From: Phaeovulum veldkampii DSM 11550
GTDB lineage: Bacteria; Pseudomonadota; Alphaproteobacteria; Rhodobacterales; Rhodobacteraceae
DNA length: 46,827 nucleotides
Assembly (NCBI RefSeq): GCF_003034995.1
Contig: NZ_PZKF01000023.1
Location: forward strand, 1 to 46,827
Direction of reading: 5' to 3'
Shown: positions 8,394 through 16,466 of the stretch, piece by piece
Numbering within the stretch: the stretch's first letter is position 1
Layout: each line of letters opens with the position of its first letter
Position numbers and translations under genes: made by a program
The notes under the pieces: generated by a model
Database searches by the model: none
Told to the model about the DNA's origin: nothing
What the model saw: the letters and a program-made list of their open reading frames with translations, nothing else

Positions 8394-9470
8394 ATGTTTT
8401 ACCGTGAAGCGGGCGACTTCAAGACCTCCTACCGCCAGGATAGCCAGACCTTTCCGATCCGGTTTGACCGCTGGCGCTTTTACGCCGTGCTGGCGCTGGC
8501 CTTCGGGGTTATCCCCTTTGTCATCAACGATTACTGGGCCAATTCGGTGTTCGTGCCGTTCCTGATCTATGCAATCGCGGCGATCGGGCTGAATATCCTG
8601 ACCGGCTATGCAGGCCAGGTCAGCCTTGGCACCGGCGGCTTCATGGCGGTGGGCGCCTATGCCTGCTACAAGCTGATGACCAGTTTTCCCGAAGTTTCGA
8701 TTCTGATCCATGTGTTGCTGGCGGGTGGCGTCACGGCGGCGGTGGGGGTTCTGTTCGGCCTGCCCAGCTTGCGGATCAAGGGGTTCTATCTGGCGGTTGC
8801 AACGCTGGCGGCGCAGTTTTTTCTGGTCTGGCTCTTCAACAAGGTGCCGTGGTTCTACAACTTTTCCGCCTCGGGCCAGATCACGGCGCCTGACCGCACC
8901 GTTCTGGGCTATTTCGTCACCGGCGCCCAAACCTCGGCAACGGCAAAATATCTGGTTTGCCTGGTGTTCCTGGTGCTGGTGGCACTGATCGCGCGCAACC
9001 TGACGCGGGGCACCGTGGGGCGCAAATGGATGGCGATCCGCGACATGGACATTGCCGCCGAGATCATCGGGGTGAACCCGCTGACCACCAAGCTGACGGC
9101 CTTTGCGGTGTCGTCGTTCTTCATTGGCATCGCGGGCGCGCTGTTCTTTGCGGTCTATCTGGGCGCGGCCGAGGTGGGCGAGGCGTTCGGCATCCAGAAG
9201 TCGTTTCTGATCTTGTTCATGGTCATCATCGGGGGGCTTGGCTCTATCTTCGGCAGCTTTGCGGGGGCGGCGTTCCTTGTGCTGCTGCCGGTGCTGCTGA
9301 AAAACCTGCTGGTGGGCACGCTGGGCTGGCCGACCGATCTGGCCGCGCATATCGAACTGATGATCGTGGGCGGGCTGATCGTGGTGTTCCTGATCGCAGA
9401 ACCGCACGGGCTGGCGCAACTGTGGCGGCTGGCCAAGGAAAAACTGCGGCTTTGGCCCTTCCCGCACTAG
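8394..9470 (+). CDS. livM: Branched-chain amino acid-type ABC transporter permease, LivM-like
   Basis: A 358-residue membrane permease. The N-terminal ~30 residues are polar, followed by about eight to ten hydrophobic segments; the LNILTGYAGQVSLGTGGFMAVGAY block near residue 65 and the IIGGLGSIFGSFAGAAFL block near residue 280 mark LivM. It follows livH by 17 bases with a GGGGGAATGACAG leader. Second half of the membrane channel. Confidence 0.9.
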   Translation: MFYREAGDFKTSYRQDSQTFPIRFDRWRFYAVLALAFGVIPFVINDYWANSVFVPFLIYAIAAIGLNILTGYAGQVSLGTGGFMAVGAYACYKLMTSFPEVSILIHVLLAGGVTAAVGVLFGLPSLRIKGFYLAVATLAAQFFLVWLFNKVPWFYNFSASGQITAPDRTVLGYFVTGAQTSATAKYLVCLVFLVLVALIARNLTRGTVGRKWMAIRDMDIAAEIIGVNPLTTKLTAFAVSSFFIGIAGALFFAVYLGAAEVGEAFGIQKSFLILFMVIIGGLGSIFGSFAGAAFLVLLPVLLKNLLVGTLGWPTDLAAHIELMIVGGLIVVFLIAEPHGLAQLWRLAKEKLRLWPFPH

Positions 9471-9538
9471 GGACGGGCTGCCCAACATCCAAGAACCGGA
9501 AAACCGGCATTCTTCAACATCTCTGGGAGGAGACCCGA

Positions 9539-10822
9539 ATGAAGATGAAATTTGCAACCGCCGTGGCCGCTGCGATGTCGCTGGCCGCGCCTGCGATGGC
9601 CGATCTGGTCATCCCGAACCTCAGCTATCGCACCGGGCCGTTTGCGGCGGGTGGCATTCCCTATGCCGACGGGTTCAACGATTACTTCACGCTGCTGAAC
9701 GAGCGTGACGGTGGTATCGGCGGCGAAAAGGTGCAGGTGCCTGAATGCGAAACCGCCTATAACACCGAAAAGGGCGTTGAATGCTATGAGGCCACAAAGG
9801 GCCTTGGCGCGCTGGTCTATAACCCGCTCTCGACCGGGATCACCTATCAGCTGATCCCGAAAGTGTCGCAAGACGGGATCACGCTTTACACCCCCGGCTA
9901 TGGCCGCACTTCAGCGGCCAATGGCGCGATCTTTGAATGGGTGTTCAACTATCCGGCCAACTACTGGGATGGTGCCTCGGTGGCGGTAAAATACCTGCTG
10001 GAGCAGAACGGCGGTGATCTGAAAGGCAAGAAGATCGCGCTGCTTTACCACAACTCGGCCTATGGCAAGGAACCGATCCGCACGCTGGAAAGCCTCGCGG
10101 CCAAGCACGGTTATGAACTGACCCAGATGCCAATCGACACCCCAGGGCAGGAACAGAAGTCGCAGTGGCTTCAGGTGCGCCGCGAAAAGCCCGATTATGT
10201 CATATTCTGGGGCTGGGGCGTGATGAACCAGGTTGCTATCCAGGAAGCGGTGAACATCAAGTTTCCGATGGAAAACTTCATCGGTGTCTGGTGGTCGGGT
10301 TCAGAAAACGACGTGCTGCCCGCTGGGGACGGCGCCAATGGCTACAAGAGCCTTGCGATGCACGGCACCGGGATGGATTATCCGGTTTACGCCGACATGC
10401 AGAAATATGTCGTCGATGCCGGCAAGGCATCGGGCGCGGGCGATCAGGTCGGCTCGGTGCTGTATTCGCGCGGCATGTATGCGGCGATGGTCATCTCCGA
10501 GGCGGTGCGCAAGGCGCAGGAACTGGCGGGCACCTCGGCGGTGAATGCCGCTCAGGTGCGTGACGGCTTTGAGGCGCTGGAGATCACCGAAGAGCGGATG
10601 GCCGAAATCGGCTTGCCGAACTTTGGCCAGCCCTTTGCGGCATCCTGCACCGACCACGGCGGGCCGGGGGCTGCGATGATCCAGCAATGGGACGCGGCGG
10701 CGAAGGAGTGGAACCTGGTCACCGGCTTCATCGCGCCCGATGACGAGGTGCTCGACCCGCTGGTGGCCGAGGATTCGGCGGCCTTTGCTGCCGAAAACAA
10801 GATCACCCCGCGCTGCAACTGA
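9539..10822 (+). CDS. ABC transporter substrate-binding protein (Peripla_BP_6 / LivJ-like)
   Basis: A 427-residue exported binding protein. The signal peptide is clear: MKMK, hydrophobic core, and AMA|D cleavage near residue 21. The remainder is a type I periplasmic fold with family-like segments such as KKIALLYHNSAYGKEP and the PDYVIFWGWG strand. It captures the solute for LivHMGF. The start is the ATG preceded by GGGAGGAGA (9525-9533). The protein is longer than classical LivJ (about 345 residues matured), as in the subgroup linked to acyl-CoA ligases and PaaK-like genes; the ligand is unknown. A GC hairpin follows its stop. Confidence 0.88.
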   Translation: MKMKFATAVAAAMSLAAPAMADLVIPNLSYRTGPFAAGGIPYADGFNDYFTLLNERDGGIGGEKVQVPECETAYNTEKGVECYEATKGLGALVYNPLSTGITYQLIPKVSQDGITLYTPGYGRTSAANGAIFEWVFNYPANYWDGASVAVKYLLEQNGGDLKGKKIALLYHNSAYGKEPIRTLESLAAKHGYELTQMPIDTPGQEQKSQWLQVRREKPDYVIFWGWGVMNQVAIQEAVNIKFPMENFIGVWWSGSENDVLPAGDGANGYKSLAMHGTGMDYPVYADMQKYVVDAGKASGAGDQVGSVLYSRGMYAAMVISEAVRKAQELAGTSAVNAAQVRDGFEALEITEERMAEIGLPNFGQPFAASCTDHGGPGAAMIQQWDAAAKEWNLVTGFIAPDDEVLDPLVAEDSAAFAAENKITPRCN

Positions 10823-10828
10823 CCACAT

Positions 10829-10852
10829 GCCCCCGGCCTTCGGGCCGGGGGC
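10829..10852 (+). terminator. Intra-operon GC hairpin after the binding-protein gene
   Basis: A perfect 10-bp stem, GCCCCCGGCC and GGCCGGGGGC, with a TTCG tetraloop, starting seven bases after the stop. No U-tract follows, so read-through into livF is expected. Such hairpins after binding-protein genes typically protect the upstream mRNA from 3' decay and raise binding protein relative to ATPase. Confidence 0.7.
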
Positions 10853-10876
10853 GCCTTTGACAGAAAGGGTTTGCCG

Positions 10877-11701
10877 ATGCTGGATGCCGTCAAGACCGAG
10901 CAGGCGCTGCTTGAGGTCAACAACATCGAGGTGATCTATAACCATGTGATCCTGGTTCTGAAGGGCGTCAGCCTTTCGGTCCCGAAGGGCGGCATCACCG
11001 CACTTCTGGGGGGCAATGGCGCGGGCAAGACCACCACGCTGAAGGCCATCTCGAACCTGCTGCATTCGGAACGCGGCGAGGTCACCAAGGGCACCATCCA
11101 CTATCGCGGCGAACGGGTGCAAGACATGTCGCCCGCCGATCTTGTGAAGAAGGGGGTGATCCAGGTGATGGAGGGGCGGCACTGCTTTGAGCATCTGACG
11201 GTCGAGGAAAACCTGCTGACCGGCGCCTATACCCGCACCGATGGCCGCGGCGCCGTCGCTGCCGATCTGGAGATGGTCTACACCTATTTCCCGCGACTGC
11301 GCGAGCGGCGCAAAAGCCAGGCGGGCTATACCTCGGGCGGCGAACAGCAGATGGTCGCCATCGGCCGTGCGCTCATGAGCCGACCTGAGACGATCCTTCT
11401 GGATGAACCCTCGATGGGCCTTGCGCCGCAGTTGGTGGAACAGATCTTTGAAATCGTGAAGGCCGTGAACGAACGCGAGGGGCTAACCTTCCTTCTGGCC
11501 GAGCAGAACACCAACGTGGCCCTGCGCTATGCCCATTATGGCTACATTCTGGAAAGCGGCCGGGTGGTGATGGACGGGCCTGCGCAGGCGCTGCGCGAAA
11601 ACCCCGATGTCAAGGAATTCTATCTCGGCATGTCGGATGAGGGGCGCAAGTCGTTTCGTGACGTGCGCAGCTATCGGCGCCGCAAACGCTGGCTGGCCTG
11701 A
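10877..11701 (+). CDS. livF: Branched-chain amino acid-type ABC transporter ATPase, LivF-like
   Basis: A 274-residue ATPase: Walker A GGNGAGKTTTL (about 49-59), signature YTSGGEQQMVAIGRAL, Walker B ILLDEPSMGLAP and a LivF-like EQNTNVALRYAHYGYILESG region. The C-terminus carries a basic tail (SYRRRKRW). ATG 10877 is preferred to the in-frame TTG at 10871 because the AGAAAGGG site (10862-10869) spaces better to it. It is separated from the binding protein by the hairpin and followed by a PaaK-like gene. Confidence 0.9.
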   Translation: MLDAVKTEQALLEVNNIEVIYNHVILVLKGVSLSVPKGGITALLGGNGAGKTTTLKAISNLLHSERGEVTKGTIHYRGERVQDMSPADLVKKGVIQVMEGRHCFEHLTVEENLLTGAYTRTDGRGAVAADLEMVYTYFPRLRERRKSQAGYTSGGEQQMVAIGRALMSRPETILLDEPSMGLAPQLVEQIFEIVKAVNEREGLTFLLAEQNTNVALRYAHYGYILESGRVVMDGPAQALRENPDVKEFYLGMSDEGRKSFRDVRSYRRRKRWLA

Positions 11702-11777
11702 GACCGGAGCGACCATAATTTCAACAACTTCCCGCCTGATCGGCGTGGGAGAGGGAGGGGGGCGACCCCATCGGCAC

Positions 11778-12995
11778 ATGAGCCATTTCGACACTCTCGA
11801 AACTCGCAGCCCCGACCGCCGCGCCGCCGATCTGGCGCGTGACCTGCCCGCCCAGATCGCCCGCGCGCTGGCAGCCCCAGGAATGGCCGCGCATCTGGGC
11901 GCGGTCGAGGCCGCGGCGGTGGCCGACATGACGGCGCTGGCGCGCCTGCCGGTGCTGCGAAAATCCGATCTGGGGGGGGCGCAAAAGGGGGCGGCGCCGT
12001 TTGGCGGGTTGACCACGAAACCCGCCCATGCGTTTGCCCATGTCTTCCAAAGCCCCGGCCCGATCTATGAACCCGGCGGAGCCGAACATGACTGGTGGCG
12101 GATGGGCCGCTTCCTGCACGCCTGCGGGGTGGGGCGCGGCGACATCGTGCAGAACTGCTTTGGCTATCACCTGACGCCCGCGGGCATGATCTTTGAATCC
12201 GGCGCCCGTGCCGTGGGCGCGGCCGTCCTGCCCGCGGGCACCGGCCAGACCGAGTTGCAGGTGCGCGCCGCCGTCGATGTCGGCAGCACTGTCTATGCCG
12301 GCACGCCCGATTACCTGAAGATCATCCTCGACAAGGCCGAAGAGATGGGCGAACGGCTGACCATCACCCGCGCCGCGGTGGGCGGGGGCGCGCTGTTCCC
12401 CAGCCTGCGCAAGGAATACGCTGATCGGGGTATTCAGACCCTGCAATGTTATGCCACCGCCGATCTGGGCAACATCGCCTACGAATCCCCGGCGATGGAG
12501 GGGATGATTGTGGACGAGGGCGTGATCGTGGAAATCGTCCGTCCCGGCACCGGCGCTCCGGTCGCCCCCGGCGAGGTGGGCGAGGTCGTGGTAACGACGC
12601 TGAATCCCGACTATCCGCTGATCCGCTTTGCCACCGGCGATTTGTCGGCGGTGCTGCCGGGGATGTCGCCCTGCGGGCGCACCAACCTCCGCATCAAGGG
12701 CTGGATGGGCCGGGCCGACCAGACCACCAAGATCAAGGGCATGTTCGTGCGCCCCGAACAGGTCGCGGCCTTTGTCGCCCGCCACCCCGAGGTCACACGC
12801 GCCCGCGTGGTGGCTAGCCGCGAGGGCGAAATGGACGTGATGACGGTGCGGGTCGAAACCCCGGCACCCGACGGCGCGCGCTATGAAGGCTCGGTCGTCG
12901 AGGCGCTGAAGATGAAGGGCCGGATCGAGGTGGTGGCGCCCGGAAGCCTGCCCAACGACGGCAAGGTGATCGAGGATCTGCGCAGCTACGGCTAG
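11778..12995 (+). CDS. Phenylacetate-CoA ligase (PaaK)-like protein without a recognisable P-loop
   Basis: A 405-residue member of the PaaK branch of adenylate-forming enzymes. Family features include a Y-A-T-A-D-L-G segment (PaaK has Y-G-x-x-E/T-x-G), PLIRFATGDLS, GRADQTTKIKGMFVRPEQV and a terminal RIEVVAPGSLPNDGKVIEDLR stretch. The SSGTTG-type phosphate loop expected near residue 90 is replaced by QSPGPIYEPGG, so ATP use is doubtful or altered. The ATG at 11778 begins the family-like part; the open frame upstream to 11607 overlaps livF and reads as non-coding. No strong ribosome site sits at the usual distance, only a GA/G-rich run 15-30 bases back. Last gene of the Liv operon. Confidence 0.75.
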   Translation: MSHFDTLETRSPDRRAADLARDLPAQIARALAAPGMAAHLGAVEAAAVADMTALARLPVLRKSDLGGAQKGAAPFGGLTTKPAHAFAHVFQSPGPIYEPGGAEHDWWRMGRFLHACGVGRGDIVQNCFGYHLTPAGMIFESGARAVGAAVLPAGTGQTELQVRAAVDVGSTVYAGTPDYLKIILDKAEEMGERLTITRAAVGGGALFPSLRKEYADRGIQTLQCYATADLGNIAYESPAMEGMIVDEGVIVEIVRPGTGAPVAPGEVGEVVVTTLNPDYPLIRFATGDLSAVLPGMSPCGRTNLRIKGWMGRADQTTKIKGMFVRPEQVAAFVARHPEVTRARVVASREGEMDVMTVRVETPAPDGARYEGSVVEALKMKGRIEVVAPGSLPNDGKVIEDLRSYG

Positions 12996-13052
12996 GGCCT
13001 TGCCCCGCCACGCCGGGCTTGGCAGAAGAGGGCGGTAGCGAAAGGAGCCGCC

Positions 13053-14231
13053 ATGCCCCCCGCCCTTGTGCGCCTCTTCGGCGAAGGGTTCCGCCTGTTT
13101 CATCTGGCGGCGGGGCTTTTTGCGGTGCTCGCCGTGGCGGTCTGGGGCCTGTGGCTGGCGGTGGGGCAGGCGCCCGGCGCGCTGCCCACGGCGGCAACGC
13201 CACCCTTGTGGCACGCGCATGAAATGGTCTTTGGCTATGGCGGTGCGGTGCTGGCGGGCCTCTTTCTGACCGCACCCTCGGGCCGGCTGCCGCATCTGTT
13301 TTTCCCGGTTCTGGGGGTGTTGTGGCTGGCTGGGCGGCTGGCCATCTGGGGGTCGGCTTATATGCCGGCGATAGCGGTTGCGGCGGTCGATCTGGCGTTC
13401 CTGATCCCGGTCTGGGCGCGCATGGCGGGTCAGTTCGCGCGCCGCCCGCGCTGGCAGACGGGGATGTTTCTTGCCGTGCTGACGTTGCACTGGGTTGCGA
13501 ACCTTGCGGTGCATCTGGACTGGATGGGCCTTGCCCCCGGTGTGGCGGGCAGGGGGGTGCTGGCGGGGCTTCTGGTCTGCGCGGTGATGAATGCCGTGTT
13601 CGGCGGGCGAATGACCAGCGGCCTGACCCGCAACGCAATGGTGCGCGCCGGGGCGCGGCCGCTGCCCGCCGACCGGCCCTGGCTGGATGCGCTCGGCGCG
13701 GGCAGCGTTCTGGCGGCGGCTGGTCTGGCGCTGACGGGGGCGCCGCCCATGGTGCTGGGCGCCGTGTATCTGGCTGCCGGTGCGGTGCAAAGCCTGCGGC
13801 TCGCGGGTTGGCGTGGGCTTTGGGCCGGGCGGCAGCCGCTGCTGGCCTCGTTCCATCTGGCCTTTGCGTTTCTGTCTGTGGGGTTGCTTGCGATGGGGCT
13901 GGCCGAGTTTGGCCTGGGCGGGCGGCTGGCGGCGCTGCATCTGCTGGCGATCGGCGCGGTTGCGGGTATGTCGCTTGCCGTCATGGCGCGGGGCGTGCTG
14001 GGCCAGACCGGACGGGCGCCGATGGCGCCGCCGTTTCTGGTCTTTGCCTATGCCGCGGTGGCATTGTCCGCCACGCTGCGCTGGGCGGGGGGCGAGGCGC
14101 TGGCGCCGCAGCTTGGCGCAGCCTTTCTCTTCGCAGCGGGGTTTGCAGCCTATGTCGCCGCGCTCTGGCCCGCTTTCCTTGGGCCAAAGCTGCGCCCGGG
14201 CAGCCCCGGCGCACGGCCCTTGGGGCATTAA
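13053..14231 (+). CDS. nnrS: NnrS family membrane protein
   Basis: A 392-residue, very hydrophobic protein of about twelve membrane segments. The diagnostic block is near residue 50: WHAHEMVFGYGGAVLAGLFLTA, with conserved histidines; a second histidine-bearing segment is AALHLLAIGAVAGM. NnrS proteins bind haem and copper and protect cells from nitric-oxide stress, usually encoded with denitrification genes under NnrR/Dnr control. An AAAGGAG site precedes the ATG. Next door are the anaerobic ubiquinone genes, fitting a low-oxygen respiratory block. I found no FNR/NnrR-type box in the short spacer before it. Confidence 0.88.
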   Translation: MPPALVRLFGEGFRLFHLAAGLFAVLAVAVWGLWLAVGQAPGALPTAATPPLWHAHEMVFGYGGAVLAGLFLTAPSGRLPHLFFPVLGVLWLAGRLAIWGSAYMPAIAVAAVDLAFLIPVWARMAGQFARRPRWQTGMFLAVLTLHWVANLAVHLDWMGLAPGVAGRGVLAGLLVCAVMNAVFGGRMTSGLTRNAMVRAGARPLPADRPWLDALGAGSVLAAAGLALTGAPPMVLGAVYLAAGAVQSLRLAGWRGLWAGRQPLLASFHLAFAFLSVGLLAMGLAEFGLGGRLAALHLLAIGAVAGMSLAVMARGVLGQTGRAPMAPPFLVFAYAAVALSATLRWAGGEALAPQLGAAFLFAAGFAAYVAALWPAFLGPKLRPGSPGARPLGH

Positions 14232-14797
14232 TCCTCGGGCGTCCAGCCGCGGGCTTGCGGCGCGGCGATGCGCAGCAGGTCCACCGCGCGCGCGGCGATC
14301 TGTGCCGCGATGTCATCGACCCCTGCCGGGCGCAGGTAAAAGGCGGGCACCGGAGGCAGCACGATGCCGCCCATTTCCGTTACCGCCGTCATGTTGCGCA
14401 GATGCGCGAGCGTCAGTGGCGCCTCGCGCGCGATCAGCACCAGCGCGCGGCGTTCCTTCAGTTGCACCGAGGCCGCGCGGGTCAGCAGGTTGTCGTCCAG
14501 CCCGTGGGCAATAGCGGCAAGGCTACGCATCGAACAGGGCGCGACAATCATCCCCGCCACCGGGTTTGACCCCGAGGCGATGGTAGCCCCCACATCGCGC
14601 ACCGGATGCTGCCGGGTGCACAGCGCGGCCAATTCGGCCCGCGCACCGGGGCCGATTTCCTCGGCCAGGGTGCGCTCTCCCGCGGGCGAGATCACCAGGT
14701 CCACCTCTGCCCCCGCCGCGCGCAGGGCGCGGGCCGTGGCCATCGCCAGCACCGCGCCCGAGGCGCCCGAAACGCCCAGAATGACCCGTGCGCTCAT
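14228..14797 (-). CDS. ubiX: Flavin prenyltransferase UbiX
   Basis: A 189-residue flavoprotein that prenylates FMN to make the prFMN cofactor used by UbiD. It begins with the VILGVSGASGAV nucleotide-binding loop, then VISPAGERTL, VIAPCSMRSLAAIAHG and REAPLTLAHLRNM, all characteristic of UbiX/Pad1. The ATG at 14797 overlaps the ubiD stop by four bases (ATGA), so the two are translationally coupled; the open frame continues upstream but only inside ubiD. Its stop overlaps that of the convergent nnrS. Confidence in function is high because cofactor maker and cofactor user are adjacent. Confidence 0.92.
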   Translation of the reverse strand: MSARVILGVSGASGAVLAMATARALRAAGAEVDLVISPAGERTLAEEIGPGARAELAALCTRQHPVRDVGATIASGSNPVAGMIVAPCSMRSLAAIAHGLDDNLLTRAASVQLKERRALVLIAREAPLTLAHLRNMTAVTEMGGIVLPPVPAFYLRPAGVDDIAAQIAARAVDLLRIAAPQARGWTPED

Positions 14798-16302
14798 CGT
14801 GCCAGCCCCGGCAGCCGGCGCGCCAGAAGCGCATCGGCAAAGGCCGTGTCGTCGGGCGCCAACTTCATGACCTTGCCCCATTCACGGGTGGTTTCGGTGC
14901 CGATCTTGGTAGTGGCATCAATCCCGATCTTGCCGGCCAGCCCTTCGATGGGCGAGGCAAAGTCGAGGTAATCCATCGGCGTGCGGTCCAGCACCAGCGT
15001 ATCGCGCGCCGGGTCCATCCGGGTGGCCAGCGCCCAGGCGATGTCGTCCCAGTTGCGCGGGTCGATATCGTCATCCACCACGATCACCATCTTGGTATAG
15101 GAAAACTGCGCCAGCATCCCCCAGAGCGACATCATCACCCGCCGCGCCTGCCCCGGATAGCGTTTTTTGATCGCCACCACCGCGATGCGGTAGGAACAGG
15201 CCGCGGGCGGCAGCCACAGATCAACCACCTCGGGGATCTGCTGGCGGATGACCGGCAGCGCCAACTGGTTGAACACCTCGCCGATGATCGCGGGTTCATC
15301 GGGGGGGCGGCCGGTGTAGGTCGATAGATAAATCGGGTCGCGCCGGTGGGTGATCGCGGAAACCCGCATCACCGGGAACGGCTCGACCGAGTTGTAATAG
15401 CCGGTATGGTCGCCAAACGGGCCTTCCAGCGCGGTGTCGCCCGGGTGAATCCAGCCCTCCAGCACCATTTCGGCATCGGCGGGCACCAGCAGCGGCACGG
15501 TGCGGGCGGGCACCAGATGCGCCCGCTCGCCCCGCAGCACGCCCGAGAAGGTCAGCTCCGACACGGTTTCGGGCAGCGGCAGGGCGGCGGCCAGCAGCGT
15601 GGCCGGATCGGCCCCCAACACCACGGCCACCGGCATCGGTTCGCCCGCCTGATCCCAGGTGCGGTGATGCGCGGCGCCCCCGCGATGCGCCAGCCAGCGC
15701 ATGATCAGGCGGTTGCGGTCCAGCACCTGCGCGCGATAGACACCCAGATTATACCGCGCCGCAGCCTCGGGTTCCGACCCGTGGGGGCGGGTGATCACCG
15801 TGGTCCAGGTGATCAGCGGGCCGCCATCGCCGGGCCAGGGCGTCTGCACCGGAATCCGCGTCAGGTCTACCGCCTCGCCGTCCTGCACCTCGTCCTGCAC
15901 CGGGCCGCGTTTGGAAATGCGAGGCCGGGTGGCCAGTGCCGCCTTCAGCATCGGCCAGCGCGACATCGCATCGCGCATCCCCTCGACCGGGGCGGGGCTG
16001 CGCAGCGAGGCCAGAAACTCGCCAAAGCCCGGCACATCGTCCAGCGTCATGCCCAGCCCTGCGGCCACCCGTGCGGTGGTGCCAAAGAGGTTGGTCACCA
16101 CCGGGATCGCGCTGCGCTTGCCGTCGGCCAGAACCGGCGCATCGAACCGCAGCACCGGCCCGCCAGCGCGCAACACGGCATCGTGAACGGCGGTCATCTG
16201 ATGCACCACGCGCACCGGGTCAGGGATCGCGGTCAGATCGCCCCGGTCTTTTGACCAGTCCAGAAAGCTGCGCAGGCTGGAAAAGACGGGCAGTTTGCGC
16301 AT
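14794..16302 (-). CDS. ubiD: 4-hydroxy-3-polyprenylbenzoate decarboxylase UbiD
   Basis: A 502-residue UbiD-family decarboxylase (normal length about 490-510), which removes the ring carboxylate of 3-polyprenyl-4-hydroxybenzoate during ubiquinone synthesis using prFMN and a metal. Family blocks visible: GPLITWTTVITR, YNLGVYRAQV, LEGPFGDHTGYYN and TYTGRPPDEPAIIGE. The ATG at 16302 is preceded by GGAGAGAACC; the frame stays open to 16362 but that region holds the promoter. Downstream is ubiX. Divergent ubiTUV and a shared FNR box argue for ubiquinone synthesis, rather than an aromatic-degradation UbiD homologue. Confidence 0.92.
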   Translation of the reverse strand: MRKLPVFSSLRSFLDWSKDRGDLTAIPDPVRVVHQMTAVHDAVLRAGGPVLRFDAPVLADGKRSAIPVVTNLFGTTARVAAGLGMTLDDVPGFGEFLASLRSPAPVEGMRDAMSRWPMLKAALATRPRISKRGPVQDEVQDGEAVDLTRIPVQTPWPGDGGPLITWTTVITRPHGSEPEAAARYNLGVYRAQVLDRNRLIMRWLAHRGGAAHHRTWDQAGEPMPVAVVLGADPATLLAAALPLPETVSELTFSGVLRGERAHLVPARTVPLLVPADAEMVLEGWIHPGDTALEGPFGDHTGYYNSVEPFPVMRVSAITHRRDPIYLSTYTGRPPDEPAIIGEVFNQLALPVIRQQIPEVVDLWLPPAACSYRIAVVAIKKRYPGQARRVMMSLWGMLAQFSYTKMVIVVDDDIDPRNWDDIAWALATRMDPARDTLVLDRTPMDYLDFASPIEGLAGKIGIDATTKIGTETTREWGKVMKLAPDDTAFADALLARRLPGLAR

Positions 16303-16327
16303 GGTTCTCTCCGATGGTCTGGGTAAG

Positions 16328-16335
16328 CGGATAGC
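16328..16335 (-). promoter_or_regulatory. ubiD: Possible -10 element of ubiD
   Basis: Read on the minus strand, GCTATC (16335-16330) is a weak -10 match lying about 30 bases downstream of the centre of the FNR-type box, close to the spacing of an FNR-activated class II promoter. The leader to the ubiD ATG would be about 20 bases and would contain the GGAGAG ribosome site. Confidence 0.35.
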
Positions 16336-16355
16336 AATAAGCCCATGGTGGGGAT

Positions 16356-16369
16356 TTGACACTGATCAA
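16356..16369. promoter_or_regulatory. FNR/FnrL-type operator between ubiD and ubiT
   Basis: TTGAC ACTG ATCAA matches the FNR consensus TTGAT-N4-ATCAA at nine of ten defined positions and keeps the TTGA-N6-TCAA core perfectly. It sits in the 164-base spacer between divergent ubiD and ubiT, centred about 60 bases from the ubiD ATG and 104 from the ubiT ATG. Both distances allow a -41.5 activator position with a short leader. FnrL, or the related NnrR/Dnr regulators, are the candidates. No other gene occupies 16303-16466. Confidence 0.75.
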
Positions 16370-16466
16370 GTTGCCGCATTGGCATTGGGGCTAAGCAAGG
16401 CCAATTGAGGTCGATCCCGCCCGGTGCCCTGCGCCGTGCGCGGCTCGCCCGTGGAAAGGACCGCCC

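Noticed and set aside
11607-11777. Upstream extension of the PaaK-like frame
   Set aside because: It overlaps livF out of frame and has no family-like residues; the protein has normal length from 11778.
11721-14228. 835-codon open frame on the minus strand
   Set aside because: It lies antisense to the PaaK-like gene and nnrS. It is rich in Arg/Pro/His/Gln/Gly in the pattern expected from the complementary strand of GC-rich codons, has no domain or start signal, and breaks no real gene.
16303-16362. Longer ubiD start at 16362
   Set aside because: The extension overlaps the FNR-type box; the ATG at 16302 has a proper GGAGAG site and begins the family-like sequence.
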